A stretch of DNA of 64,000 nucleotides, taken from NCBI RefSeq assembly GCF_027887165.1, contig NC_077233.1:222365845-222429844 (forward strand). The letters run 5' to 3'. The notes under the pieces were generated by a model that was not told the DNA's origin, searched no databases, and saw nothing but the letters and a program-made list of their open reading frames with translations. The stretch is from Monodelphis domestica. Its lineage: Eukaryota; Chordata; Mammalia; Didelphimorphia; Didelphidae. The translations under genes and the position numbers were made by a program. Positions within the stretch are counted from its first letter, which is position 1. The number at the start of each line of letters is the position of its first letter. Of this stretch, positions 32,820 to 44,738 are shown piece after piece.

Positions 32820-32955
32820 GAATGATAGCCAGACTGGGAGTCAAAAGATCTGTTTTTTACTCCTACTTCTGTAGGAGTAAAAAAAAAAAAACAGACTAAT
32901 TGTCTGTTTGACCTTATCATTTAACTTCAGTTTCTACATTTGTAAAATGAGAGAT
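32820..32955 (+). mobile_element. MIR SINE, fragment
   Basis: 'gccagactgggagtcaaaag' and 'tttctacatttgtaaaatga', with an A-run inside. Confidence 0.6.
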
Positions 32956-33554
32956 TTTACCATGTGAATAAGCATTTTAGAGTTTGAGGGATTCCATGAC
33001 CATCTAGTTCAACCCCTGTTAGAAAAGAATCCCCATGATTGACACATAGTGGTCTGATTTCTTCTGGAAGACTTTTAGTGAGGGGGAACTCATTGCCTCC
33101 TGAGGTAGCCCATTTTACTTCTTGACAATTGTAATTATTAGGAGCAAATTTAAATTTGCCTTTTTGGCAACTTATGCCCGTTTCTCCTGGCTCTCTGCCT
33201 TTTGTGGGCAAACAGGACAAATGGAATCTTTCTTCCTCATGACAGACCCTCTGATAACTTTCAGGAGGCTTTTATGTTCCCCCTAAGCCATCTCTTTTTC
33301 AGTTAAATGAATCCTCATGTGGTATGGACTCAAGTTCCTTCAACATCCTGATTGGTACTCTCTGACCTATCTGTATTTTCCCTAAATTGTGATATCTATA
33401 AATGAATGTAATGCTCCAGATGTAGTCTAACGAGGGCAGAATGTATAGACACTATCACCTAATTATCTTTTTTACTGTATTCTATGATTACAAAGCTTTT
33501 TTTTTTTTTATGGCCACCTCACCCTGATGATTCATGTTGATTTTTACAATGGAT

Positions 33555-34115
33555 ACCTACTGGCTCTTACCCCTGTCTGCAAGACAGAAGGCTCTGTAGG
33601 TTCAGAGGGAAAGAATTGCTGGCCCATTCCTGGCTGACCTGAGCTTTCTGTCTTAGTTATTCACCTTCAAGCCCTAGATCAGGTATATGAACTGAATCCA
33701 AGTTTCTGCTCTGGGGTCAGAGTAAATACAGATGCCGACTATTCTCTCTGTTCCCATCTGTGATGTACCCATGACCCAGCTGTGGGGTGAGAATGACCTA
33801 GTCCTTGCTGGATCTGTGACTGCTTTTTGTCCTGATACACAGCTTTAGGTCCCAGACCAGCTGTCTTTCTGGAAGGCTCTGCCTCAGGCTTTCCTAGCTG
33901 ACTCCCTCTTCTGTGCCCTAAAGCCTTTAGCTTTCATTCTGTGCTGGTCTCTGCTGGAAAAATGACCCACTGTGGCTTCTTCTTGTACTGCAAGATTGCT
34001 AAGGGGTCTGATGTTCTTCAATGATCTTTGTTGGAATAGTTGTAAAGGTAAACTGGGTCATACTACTGCCTTTTACTCTGTCATCTTTGCTGATTTTTTT
34101 CATTTTGATTTCAAA
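33555..34115. mobile_element. Unclassified insertion within the CR1/L3 copy
   Basis: The CR1 match stops near 33555 and resumes near 34115. The material between is richer in G+C ('ctgatacacagctttaggtc') and ends with 'ttactctgtcatctttgctg'. It could be a piece of an L1 5' region or an LTR. I found no clear terminal structure. Confidence 0.35.
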
Positions 34116-34607
34116 ACCAATTAATATTTCTAGGCTTTTTCAAATGAATTGTCTAACTATGTATGGTTCCCCTAGTCCATATCTGTGAAATTGATTTTTT
34201 TGAGTTCCAAGTGTCAAATTTTACATTTCATTATTAAATTTCATCTCGTTAGGTTCAATCCAATGCTTTACATCTTATAGCCAATCAGCCTCTTTTTTGA
34301 TCCTGATTGTATCACCCCGTATATTAGCTATCCATCCTTTTGCTGATCCATCTGCAGCTTTGATAAGTATGCCATCTATGCCTTTACCTGAGTCATTGAA
34401 TAAAAAAAAACAAAACAAGTTAAATAGCACAAGGTCAAGCTTTGGGGCTTTCTACAATTGACACTGAACCACTTAAAATCTCTTGAGTTCCATCCTTCTG
34501 CCAGTTCTATCTAAATGAACCACTATCCGGTCAACATCTTGCCATCTTTTCTACAACAATTTCATGTGATTCTGTACCAAATGTAGTGTTAAGATCTATG
34601 TAAGTTA

Positions 34608-34780
34608 TAGGGCAGCTAGATGGCTTAGTGCAAAGAAAGCCAGATCTGAATTCATGAAGATTCATTTCTGAGTTTAAATTTGTCCTCAGACACTTATGAA
34701 CCATGTGATGCTAGTCAAGTCACTTAATCCTATTTGCCTCAATGTCCAGATCTGTAAAAAAGCCTTAGGAATAAAGAAAA
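34608..34780 (+). mobile_element. MIR/MAR-type SINE
   Basis: The head 'gggcagctagatggcttagt' and core 'gctagtcaagtcacttaatc' are present; the 3' end is unlike SINE-A. Confidence 0.65.
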
Positions 34781-34801
34781 CTGAGTTCTAGAAGCTATTT
34801 T

Positions 34802-34990
34802 GGGGGCAGCTGGGTGGTTCAGTGGATTGAGAACCAGGCCTGTAGACAAGAGGGTTCAAATCTGGCCTCAGGTAATTCTAGCTGTGTGACCCTGGGCAAG
34901 TCACTTAACCCCCATTGACTAACCCTTATAGCTCTTCTGCCTTGGAACCAATACACAGTATTGATTCTAATATGGAAGATAAAAGGTTAA
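34802..34990 (+). mobile_element. SINE-A, full length
   Basis: 'gggggcagctgggtggttca' through 'gtgaccctgggcaagtcact' to 'ggaagataaaaggtt'. It lies just after the preceding SINE. Confidence 0.88.
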
Positions 34991-35427
34991 ATCTGGGTAA
35001 ACTATATCTATCCATTCTCTTGATCTATTAGTTGGCTAGTAATCCTGTCAAAAAAATGAAGCTATGTTGGCTTTTTGTAATCACTTTTTCTAATTCACTA
35101 ATAATCTCTTTAATGATTACATTCTAGATTTTCCTTAGGAATCAAAACCAACTTACAGGCCTATATTTTAGAAATTATTTTCTTTCATTTTTGAAAATTA
35201 GGACATTTGCCCTCCTCCAATTGTTTAGCACCTTTTCCATTTTTCTACTAGCTTCCAAATTTCATTGGCCAAGGTTCAGCATGCACATCTGCCAGTTCTT
35301 GTAGGAATTGAGGTGAATGTAATTGAATTGATGGTGAATCCAGCAGATAGGTGATTTCTGTCTCCTTATCTTTGGTAGCAATTCCCTCTTGGCAATTTCT
35401 GATTTCTTCATTTATAGTGCAAAACCA

Positions 35428-35521
35428 CTTAACCCCCCTTGCCTAGCCCTTAGCTCTTTTCTGCTCTAGAACAAAAACAGCATTGATTCTAAGACAGAAG
35501 GTAAGGTGTTTTTTTTTTTTT
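35428..35521 (+). mobile_element. SINE-A, 5'-truncated
   Basis: Only the 3' half is present ('ccttgcctagcccttagctc' to 'agaaggtaaggtg'), followed by a T-run. Confidence 0.75.
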
Positions 35522-35654
35522 CATCTCCAGTGAATGTCCAGGCATCATATCTGGTATTATTTCTTCAGAGTAGCTACTCTCTGTGGTATCTAGTTTGGTG
35601 AATATACAAGGAAGTTTTCTTTATCCTCTATACTTTTTTACCTTAAAAATTTTT

Positions 35655-35828
35655 TTAAACTCTTACTTTCCATCTTGGAACCAGTACTATGTAAGGACTA
35701 AGTGGCAGTGGGGGTTAAGTGACTTAAATCAGGGTCACACAGCGGGGAAATGTCTGAGGCCAGATTTGAACCCAAGATCTCTCTCTAGGCCTGGTTTTCA
35801 ATCAACTGAGCCACCTACCTGACCTCCC
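35655..35828 (-). mobile_element. SINE-A, minus strand
   Basis: Tail complement 'aaactcttactttccatctt', core 'aatcagggtcacacagcg' and head 'caactgagccacctacctg'. Confidence 0.8.
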
Positions 35829-36574
35829 ACCCCTTTTATTTAGATTTATAAGACACTAGGCAAATACATTCTTGAAAGCTCTTGTTATGTGGACTCTATC
35901 CCTGGCAAATAGTTTGTCCTCTTTGTATTTTAAGCCACTGTTCAGACCATCCAAGTGTTGATTTCTTCGCTTAGACTATGTACACTTTGGTAATACTTTC
36001 CAGATTTCTTCAAATAATATCATGTGTGACCCCATGAATTACTAGAATTTGGTAGTAGTTATCCATTTTGACAAGTCTTAGGAGGGTCTCTGTTATGTCT
36101 TGAACAGAATCGCCAAGAAAATAATACTTTTCTCTATTTTTTTCAGGCCAAGAAATAGCTCCCTTGCTAATTCTGAATCATCAATCATCACTACTCTGCT
36201 CTTCTTCCATTGATCTCTTACTGACTCACTTGATAACTTCTTTTCCTTGATTGTATCATTCCTTTGAAGATAATCAACTACTTCTTAAGGATATCTATCT
36301 CTCTTCTACAGAAAGATCTTCCCATTTTGGGGTGGTTTCAATTGTAGAGTTGTATTTTTCTTCCTCTTCTTTCTCTATGTGATATTCTTTGACTTTCCAA
36401 CCTCCTGTCAAGGGTCAAGTTTTCTGTCTTCCACCTCAGATTCTTTTCCACCATTGAAATTCTCTTTCATTTTTCTCCCCTATAAAATGAACACATATTT
36501 GTGATGGATAACTTCTAGTATGGCGAGACATTCCTGAAATCTCTTCCCTTTCTCTTTTAGGAAGGGGGACAATT

Positions 36575-36740
36575 GAACAACTTAGTTTTTTCTTTAAAAT
36601 ATTCTTAAAAATTTTTATTTTCATTTCCAACATCTCTCCCTCTCTTTACTATTTCCCCCAGTCACTGAGAAGGCAAGAAATGTGATACTCATTGTACATA
36701 TGAAGTCATGCAAAATGTATTTCCATATACTTAGACCACA
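36575..36740 (-). mobile_element. Old L1 3' end
   Basis: 'aaatttttattttcatttcc' and 'gaagtcatgcaaaatgtatt' match the older L1 3' end on the minus strand. Confidence 0.55.
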
Positions 36741-37277
36741 GATAGTAATCACTTGACTGGCAGAAATAAAAATATTGAATATTCAGTCCAAGTCAAAATT
36801 TTTCCTTTGCTCTCCAGGCTGATTGACATTTCTGGCTTCTTTTTGGAACTTTTTTGGGGTACTAATGCCTTACTTCCTAAGAACCCAGTTAAAACTTTTT
36901 ATAGATTAAAAAAAGTCATTTCTTAACAACTCAAAAACTCCACTCAAGACCTTTCCTTTGTCCCAATAACTTTATAGCAGTATTCTTATTCCTTTTGTTT
37001 TAGGCCTGACTTCTTAATTATTTATGAGTTTGTTTTACTTTCTAATTTACTTATCCTATTTATTTTACTTAAGTTGTTTTAATCATCTTGCCTTGCCAGT
37101 ATCCTACCTTCTCTTTTTCTTTCTCCTTGAATATTTCTCTCCTGCTTCTCTTCCAGCTTTCTCTCACAGAACTGGAAATAAAATCTGGACATGGAGATTG
37201 TTTTCCTTTAAACTTTATTTAGTTTCTTCCAAATTTTCCTAGTTTCCCTTCCTCACACTCAATTTCTGATCTCCTTT
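36741..37277. other. No feature recognised
   Basis: T-rich sequence; I see no gene or nameable repeat. Confidence 0.35.
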
Positions 37278-37293
37278 AGAAATCCATACCATC

Positions 37294-37494
37294 AGGGACA
37301 GCTGGGTGGCTCAGTGGATGGAGAACCAGGCCTAGAGATGGGAGGTCCTGGCTTCAAATCTGGCCTCAGACACTTCCTAGCTATGTGCCCCTGGGCAAGT
37401 CACTTGACCCAGTTACCTAGCCCTAACCACTCTTCTGCCTTAGAACCAATACACAGTATTGATTTTAAGATGGAAGGTTAAAGGTTTAAAAAAA
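37294..37494 (+). mobile_element. SINE-A, young, with 16-bp target duplication
   Basis: The full-length SINE is flanked by perfect copies of 'agaaatccataccatc' (37278-37293 and 37495-37510). It is the clearest SINE insertion in the window. Confidence 0.95.
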
Positions 37495-37539
37495 AGAAAT
37501 CCATACCATCTTCAGTTTATTCAGCTTAATTCCTTCTCT

Positions 37540-38115
37540 TTTAGTCAGTCAACAAGCATTTATTAAGTAGTTATGATATACCAAGTACTAGGCTAAGCAC
37601 TGGGAATACTAATATAAGCAAAAAAAGACAGTTCCTCTCCTTAAAGAGGTTGCAGTCTAATGGGAGAAGATAACGCATAAAAGAAAACTGAGAGGATGAT
37701 CAGGGTGAGGGGTTGATGATGGAGAGGTCTGGCTTGAAGCTTTGTGAGAGATTAAGAGATCTCAAAGGATAGAGAGCCAGACCCAGAGGTAGAAGATTCT
37801 GGATTAGAATTTGGCTTCAGACACTTCCTAGCTGGGTGACCCTGGGTAAGTCACTTAACCCCTATTGTCTATCTCTTATCAATATTCTGTCTTGGAACTG
37901 ATACTTAGTATTGATTCTGAGACAAAAGGAAAGGATTTTTTTAAAAAAAGGAAAGAAATGAAGATCCAGCAAGGCTCATTAAATGCAGGGTCTGGGAGAA
38001 GTCTTTCAATCAGAGTGGGACATTGCAAGCAAGGATGGAGAGTATGTCTGCTTCCAGAATAAAGAGATTTTTGGGTTATACCAGAAAAGCCCCGAAGGTA
38101 CTGGTAAGGAATGAA
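37540..38115 (+). mobile_element. Old interspersed repeat ('family B'), split by a SINE
   Basis: Left part 'gtcagtcaacaagcatttat' to about 37755; right part 37950-38115 with 'gggagaagtctttcaatcag'. The order agrees with the copy at 30170-30570. Confidence 0.55.
37758..37949 (+). mobile_element. SINE-A
   Basis: A head-truncated start, core 'tgggtgaccctgggtaagtc' and a diverged tail ending in A- and T-runs. Confidence 0.8.
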
Positions 38116-38391
38116 GATGCTCTGAATTCTTTTCCCAACCAAACATCGTTGAGATTCCTTCTAGCTTTAAGATTTTATTATCAATTTAGGATTTGATCCT
38201 CTAACTTAACTGCACACAGGAATCTGACATATTCTACCAAAGCTATTAAAAATATGTTGTGCTAGGCACCAAGGTGACTGAAATTCAGAGATTTATTTGT
38301 AAAAGGCAAGTTGTTCTTAATAAATGAAGCTATCCACAGCTATCACTGGCTTGGGGAATTTAACGTTAAGATACCACTTAACTGCCATATA

Positions 38392-38570
38392 GGAGGCAAC
38401 ATGGTGCAATGGAAAGGATACTTGATTTAGTAGAGTCAAAAGGCAAATGTTCATATCTCAGCTCAGTTGATTCATATCTTTGGGTCCAAGTTTCTTCATC
38501 TCTAAGATGAGGGAGTTGGATTAGATTTTTTCCTTTGGTCCCTTCTAGCTCAAAATTTATGATCCTATGA
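38392..38570 (+). mobile_element. MIR SINE
   Basis: 'aggaggcaacatggtgcaat', 'ccaagtttcttcatctctaa' and a 3' part with 'ggtcccttctagctcaaaa'. Confidence 0.65.
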
Positions 38571-39713
38571 ACTATAATAGACAGGCTTGCTTGAAAAAAA
38601 GTAATTCCAGGCCTCAGTTCTTTGTACTTTTAAGACATCATGGTTTTCTCATTTTCTTTGTTCACACATAAAACCAGTCTTGGTGATAGAAATCTTTTCC
38701 ATTTTGCTACCTGAGACTCTTGGAGCCAGGAAAAAAGAGTAAAGCTGTAGCCTTGTTTCCTGAAATAGGACTTTAATGGTCAAATAACTTCTGAGGTGTG
38801 GATATTTTAACAAATAGTGGCTTTTCTCTTACTTTCCTTAAGGGTCAAGCCTTGAATTGCCTCTGGAATTTCATCCTGGATCCCTGGATCATCCCCAGGC
38901 CAGAGAAACCTTAAGAAGTTGCTGGGTTACATGAGGTTAACTAGGGGAATTGTGTTAGCTCCAGTACAGGATTTGTGTGGTCTCACAGCTTTTGAGACTG
39001 TATGTACTTTAAGGTATAGAATTAGAATTGATGAAGTCTCCTGTCAATCCCTCAGAATGGTGGGTGACTAGGATAGGGCTATTAAAGTTGTCACTAGCTG
39101 CCTAAGCTGTCAATCAACATCATCAGGCTGGTCTGATATTTTTTGAAAGCTCAGCCAGACTGAAAAAAGGAGGGAGGCAATTAGCATTCTCCATTTACAT
39201 TTTTATATGCCCTAAAACTATGTCTGGGGTTCTAAAAGTTAAAAAAAAAATCTGCAGACAGCCCTCTCTGCACCTGGAGTTTGTCTGGAATGCCCTGGGA
39301 CTTTGGGCTTCCCCAGTGGGATGGAATCACACCTCCTAATTTTCTGAAAGCTTGCAAACTTGGAAATGGAAGAAAATTGTTGGGCAAGAGTGACATGGCA
39401 CAGGACGTGGATGATTTGTGAATTTGTGCTGCTAGATTCCAAGGTTTCCATCCTCCTATTTAGCACTAGAGACAGAGCCTTGTTTTTGCCAACATCCCAA
39501 GCAAAGGGCTGTGAATTTTAGCATGATAAGGCCTATAATTCTGGTAGGCTGAAAACCCTAATAGCTCAGATGTTCTGTAAAAGCATAACAATGATATCTT
39601 CTGATTTAGTTCTAAAGGTGATAATTATCTCTTTAAGGTCAAGTTGTTAAGTTGATGTGAACTTTTTTTGACTTGGTTGTGGAATAATAGTTTATGCATT
39701 AAAAAAACATTTG
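38571..39713. other. Mostly unique intronic DNA
   Basis: No repeat or gene recognised over about 1.1 kb. Confidence 0.4.
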
Positions 39714-39726
39714 GTAGATTCTTTTA

Positions 39727-40106
39727 TTTTTTAATTTATTTTGAAATTTTTATTTAATTAGTCAATTTAGAATATTTTTCCTTGGTTACAAGAATCATTT
39801 TCTTTCCTTCCCCTCCCCCCACCTCCTCCCATAGCCCCAACACACAATTCCACTGGGTTTTACATGTGTCCTTGATCAAAACCTTTTCTCATATTATTGA
39901 TATTTGCACTAGGGTGATCATTTAGAGTCTACATCCCGAATCATATCCCCATCAGCCCATGTGATCAAGCAGTTGTTTTTCTTCTGTGTTTCTACTCCCA
40001 CAGTTCTACCTTTGGATGTGGATAGTGTTCTTTCTCATAAATCTCTCTGAATTGTTCTGTATCATTGCATTGTTACTAATAGAGAAGTCCATTATATTTG
40101 ATTGTA
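39727..40106 (-). mobile_element. L1 3' end with 13-bp target duplication
   Basis: The minus-strand L1 3' end is flanked by perfect copies of 'gtagattctttta' (39714-39726 and 40107-40119). Confidence 0.88.
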
Positions 40107-40730
40107 GTAGATTCTTTTAAATGGAAAAGATGTGAAGCTCAATTCTCCCTTTAGTGGGGGAGAGGCTGATAGCTATCTGCCCTGTAAGGGTTTTGGAAGG
40201 GAGAAATTTTCCTCAAGGCCAAGTTAGATAAAGTAATCACCTCGGAAGGCATCACGAAGTCTTACCTGTAAAAAAACACCTTCCCTACACTGAGTCATCA
40301 GGATAACTCAGGAGATCAGCTTTCTACCCCATCACTATTACTTAATTCCTGTTATAACATAGCTGACAGTTTTTATTTTTTAGGAAGGCTTCCACAGAGG
40401 GAACCTTCTTGAAGTAACCCATTCCACTTCTTGATAGTTCTAAATAGTTAGGAAATTTCTCCTGATGTCAAGATTAAATTAATCCACAAATTCAATATTT
40501 GAAGACAACTATCATGTGTTGCCACCTTGAGTCTTTTCCAGGTTAAACATGCCCACTTCCTTCAATTGATCCTCCTATCACATAAATTCAAAGCTCTTCA
40601 TCATTTTTGTTGCCCTCTTTTGGACCTTCAACTCTGGTGGCCAGAACTGAACACAATAATCCAGAGGAGATCTGAAGAGGGCAGAAACTAGTGAGATTAT
40701 CCCTTCTTTATTCCTGAAAGCAGTGTCTTT

Positions 40731-40948
40731 TGTTTTTAAATCCTTACCTTCTGGTTTAGAATCAAAACTGTGTATTGGTTCCAAGGTAGAAGAGCAGTAA
40801 GGGCTTGGCATTGGGGCTAAGTGACTTGCCCAATATATATAGTCATATACTTCCTAGCTAGTCATATAGCTAGGAAGTGCCTGAGGCCAAATTTGAACCT
40901 AGGACTCTGGGCCTGGCTCTCAATTCACTGAACCACCTAGCTGTCCCC
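40731..40948 (-). mobile_element. SINE-A inside CR1/L3, with target duplication
   Basis: Flanks 'aagcagtgtcttt' (40718-40730) and 'aagcagtgccttt' (40949-40961) are the duplicated CR1 target. The copy contains an extra stretch near 40835-40870 where 'tagctagtcatat' is partly repeated. Confidence 0.88.
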
Positions 40949-41457
40949 AAGCAGTGCCTTTCCTAAGGCAGCCTGAGCATTTTTGGCTGCCACCATCACA
41001 TTACTATTCATTTTGAGCTTGTGGTATGCTAAAACTGCCAGATGTTTTTCAGAACAACTAGTCTGTATTCATGCCTCTCCCATCTTATGCATGTTAGGCT
41101 GATTTTTATATACCTAAGCATCAGACTCTACATTTATCCGTACTGAATTGAATCTCATTCTATTCAGATGAATACTCTAGCTTGTCAAGGTCCTTTTGGA
41201 TCCCAAATTTATAAAACCCATCAGGTTTCCCCCCTGTTCACTTCCTTTGAGTTTATAACCCATGGGCTATGAATAGCTTTTGCATTTTAAAATAAGTTTT
41301 ATTTTATTTTAAAGGATAAAAACCATTCTTAGCTTGCCAGACTTACAAAAAATAGACAAGGGGCAGAATTTGGCCCTTAGGGCTATAGTTTGCTGTCCCC
41401 AATCTAATATGTTGACTGTCCTTTCCAGATGTATGCCATTGATGTCTTTATTTAGGG

Positions 41458-41926
41458 CAATGATGGAAAACCTATGGCATGGATGCCAAATATGGCATGC
41501 AGAATGCTTTCTGTGGGCATGAGTGCTGTTCTCCCCCTCCTCCCCCCAGTTTATTTCTAGAAAAGTAGGTCTCAGGTGGAGCTGTCTTCCCCTCCCTTTC
41601 TCCACTGTGCCAGATGATATTTTTTCAAATGCCCCACCCCTCTGTGCAGCAGCCAATGGGAATGTACAGGAGATAAGGTGGGCAGCTCATAGGTGACAGA
41701 GCTGGAGGGGAGCAGAGAGCTTGGGTCACTCCCTTCTCCCTCTCTATACTGAGGACATTCCCCACTTCACCCACCCCTTTGCCCAGCAGTCCAATGGGAG
41801 TGCTTTTCCCTCTCCTGTATGGGATAAACGAGGTTGGGTCATGCCTGGAACTTGGTGGTGGGGAGGGACATGGCACATGGTCTGGGGGGGGGATTGGCAC
41901 TGTCTCTAAAAGGTTCACCATCACTG
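41458..41926. mobile_element. Non-autonomous hAT DNA transposon, longer copy
   Basis: Ends 'caatgatggaaaacctatgg' and 'aaggttcaccatcactg' are imperfect inverted repeats. Flanks 'atttaggg' (41450-41457) and 'atctaggg' (41927-41934) are the 8-bp duplication of the CR1 target. It belongs to the same family as 8138-8472 but has about 130 nt more inside. No transposase is present. Confidence 0.85.
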
Positions 41927-42549
41927 ATCTAGGGCATTATTAAAAATGTGAAATAGAATGCCAAGCCCAGATCATTCTACTCCTCTGGTAGAGTGGTAAC
42001 ATTGACACTGAATCATTAACTATTTTTTGAATTGTCCATCCAACTAGTTCTGAACCTACCTAAATGTATCCTTAATAATTATTGTATATACACATATAAC
42101 ATATAAAACACATTCCTTTTCTCCACATGAATTCTATGAGATACTTTATGAAAAGCTGTACTAAATCTAAGTAAACTATATCCACAACATTCCACTCATC
42201 TGCTAGTTCAGTAATCCTATCAAAAAAGGAAATTAGCTTAGGCTGGCATGACCTGTTCTTGATTAAGCTATGCTGGTTGTCTGTAATCCCAGCTTCCTTT
42301 TTAGGTGCTTGCCAGTCATCTCTTTAGTGGTACATTCCAGAGTTTTCCCAAGAGTTGAAGTCAAGTACCCAGGCCCATGGTCTTCTGACTCTGTTTTCCT
42401 GCCTTTTATTCAAAATCACACGACCATTTGGCTTTCTTTAATCATGTGCTTCCTTTCCCATTTCCCTTGGTCTTTCATACATCCTTAACAGTGGCTCCAT
42501 AGTCAAGCTTTCCAACTATTTCAGTTGAAATTCTTCTAGGCCTGGTATG

Positions 42550-43205
42550 ATACAGCAGCCAGAAGGGCTCAACTCCATTTTAGGCAGTTACCAAAAAGAG
42601 AGATAATAGTTTTTCTGTATCCTTCCCTGATCAGACCAGATCTGAAATACAGTGTTTAGTTTTAATGTCACATTTTTTATTTGTATTTTTTTGGAAAGCT
42701 AGAAGCAAGTTTAAGTAACTCCAAAAGAATGCACCTCAATGATGGGAAGCCTGGAAAATATTCCACTTGAGCATCATTTGTAGGACCAAGATATGTAACC
42801 TTGAGCTATAGGTTTGGTTAAAAATATGTGTGTGTGTGCAAATGCGTGCACATGTGTGCATGCAGAAATGTTGGGGGAAAGGGGTTCTTAGAATATAAGC
42901 TGTCATAAGGAAGATGGACCAATTTTGTTCTACTTCACCCTAGGGGGCAGCACTTGGAATAAGTTATGGAAGTTGCAGAGAAGTAGATTTTGGTTTTATA
43001 AAGGGAAAACCTTTTTGACAATTAGAACTGCCCATAAGTGGAATGGACTGTCTTGGAAAGTGGTGGGTTCCCTTTCAGTGAACATGTTTGAGTAGAGACT
43101 AGATAATTGCTTTTTGAAGTTGTTAAAGAAGGGCATTTTTGTTCAGGTACCAACAGAATTAGATGACCCCCCCCAAAAAAAAGGTTCTTTCCACCTTTTG
43201 GAATG
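42550..43205 (+). mobile_element. CR1/L3 3' part, plus strand
   Basis: 'aagggctcaactccatttta', 'ccagatctgaaatacagtgt' and 'ctgcccataagtggaatgga' followed by 'ggtgggttccctttcagtga' are the forward CR1/L3 3' region. A TG-rich piece at 42825-42865 interrupts it. Confidence 0.72.
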
Positions 43206-43279
43206 AACAAGGGGAAATTCTTTTTTAGAGCTCATTCTCAAGGAAGAACTGGTTTGCTGGAGGTAGAAATGATGGAAAT

Positions 43280-44374
43280 TAAAAAAAAATTTAGGATATT
43301 TTCCCATGGTTACATGATTTATAACCCCCCCCCCCATCCCTGCTCTCTCCTCCCCCCTTCCAAAGCTGACAAGCAGTTCCACTGGGTTATACATGTATCA
43401 TTGTTCAAAACATATTACTGTGGTATTCATATTTGCAGTAGAATGATCCCTTAACATCAAAACCATAATCACATTCCTATTGAACTTTGGAGCATATATT
43501 TTTCTGGTTCCACAGTTCATTCTCTGGATGTAAATAGCATTTTTTCTCACAAGTTTCTCTGGATTGTCCAGGGTCATTGCATTGCAGCTGGTAGAAAAGA
43601 CTATTACATCGGATTGTGTCATAATGTATCAGTTTCTGTGTACAATGTTCTCCTGGTTCTTCTCCTTTTGCTCTGCATCAGTTCCTAGAGGTCATTCCAG
43701 TTCACATGGAATTCCTCTAGTTCATTATTCCTATCAGTACAATAATATTCTATCACCATCAGATACCACAATTTGTTCAGCCATTCCCCAAATGATGGAC
43801 ACTCCTTCATTTTCCAATTTTTTTTTTGCCACCGCAAAAAGCATGGCTATGAATATTTTTGTACAAGTCTTTTTTCTTATCTCTGGGGGTACAAACCCAG
43901 CAGTGGTATGGCTGGGTCAAAGGGCAGGCATTTATTTAAAGCCCTTTGTGCATAGTTCCAAATTGCCCTCCAGAATGGTTGAACCAATTCACAATTTGAC
44001 CAGAAGTGTATTAGTGCCCCAATTTTTACACATCCCCTCCAACATTTATCACTTTCCTTTGCTGTCATATTGGTCAATCTACTAGGTGTGAGGTGGAACC
44101 TCAGAGTTTTGTTTTGTTTTTAAACCCTTACCTTCTATCTTAGAGTCAATACTGTGTATTGGCTCCAAGGCAGAAGAGTGGCAAGGGCTAGGCAATGGGG
44201 GTCAAGTGACTTACCCAGAGTCACACAGCCGGGAAGTGTCTGAGGTCAGATTTGAACCTAGGACCTCCCATTTCTAGACCTGACTCTCAATCCACTGAGC
44301 TACCCAGCTGCCCCCCCCAGTTGTTTTAATTTGCATTTCTCTAATCAGGAGGGATTTAGAACACTTTTTCATGT
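43280..44374 (-). mobile_element. L1 with perfect 14-bp target duplication, carrying a SINE
   Basis: Flanks 'gaaatgatggaaat' at 43266-43279 and 44375-44388 are identical. The minus strand encodes the ORF2 C terminus with CWRGCVKIGALIHFWSNC, an intact CX3CX7HX4C motif, then [25 protein letters not shown] interrupts it near the 5' end. The 3' end shows the usual G-rich 3' UTR, read here as C-runs at 43325. Confidence 0.92.
44110..44322 (-). mobile_element. SINE-A nested in L1
   Basis: The minus-strand SINE runs from 'aaacccttaccttctatctt' to the C-run after 'gctacccagctgc'. L1 sequence continues on both sides. It is well preserved. Confidence 0.9.
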
Positions 44375-44527
44375 GAAATGATGGAAATCTTTGATTTGAC
44401 TACTTTGTGAAAGAGATAAGATCTTGGTATAGTCAGATAGAAACCTTAGAATTGAAAAAGCTGATTTCAGTTTAGAGGAAATAAAGGTAAGATCCTGTGA
44501 ACTAAATAAAATTCTATAGAGGAAATC

Positions 44528-44738
44528 AGTCCAAGAAGAAAATTTTTTTAAGAAACAAAAGGTAATAGTTGTAAATAAGAGAAAAATTGGGATTTGTCTA
44601 ATGATATAGATGCACTAGGAACTCATCAACTTAGTTAGATTTTAAAAAGAAGTATTGTGAAAATGGAAGTAGTAACAGAGGGTAAATATAAGTGTAGAGT
44701 AAATAGAAAGAGGAAGGTATAGTCCTATGAAATGTGAC
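44528..44738 (+). repeat. Unnamed repeat, copy 1
   Basis: This stretch aligns by eye with 46765-46962 in the same orientation. Shared phrases are 'acaaaaggtaa', 'atagatgca', 'agattttaaaaagaa' and 'agaggaaggta'. I cannot assign it to a known element. Confidence 0.6.

Larger units (their letters stand above)
32965..36420 (-). mobile_element. CR1/L3 LINE, long decayed copy with nested insertions
   Basis: Starts with 'ccatgaccatctagttcaac', the complement of the CR1/L3 3' end. It then follows the usual CR1 order: 'ccattttacttcttgacaat', 'tttctcctggctctctgcc', 'ctccagatgtagtctaacga' and onward into coding remnants such as 'gaagctatgttggctttttg'. Inserts are an unclassified piece (about 33555-34115), a MIR/SINE (34608-34780) and three SINE-A copies. 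A second copy of the same region is at 40380-42545. All frames are broken. Confidence 0.7.
40380..42545 (-). mobile_element. CR1/L3 LINE, second decayed copy with nested insertions
   Basis: The order of landmarks matches the copy at 32965-36420: 'ccattccacttcttgatagt', 'tccagaggagatctgaagag', then 'aagctatgctggttgtctgt' near 42270. A SINE-A (40731-40948) and a hAT element (41458-41926) are inserted. It abuts a CR1/L3 fragment in the opposite orientation. Confidence 0.72.
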
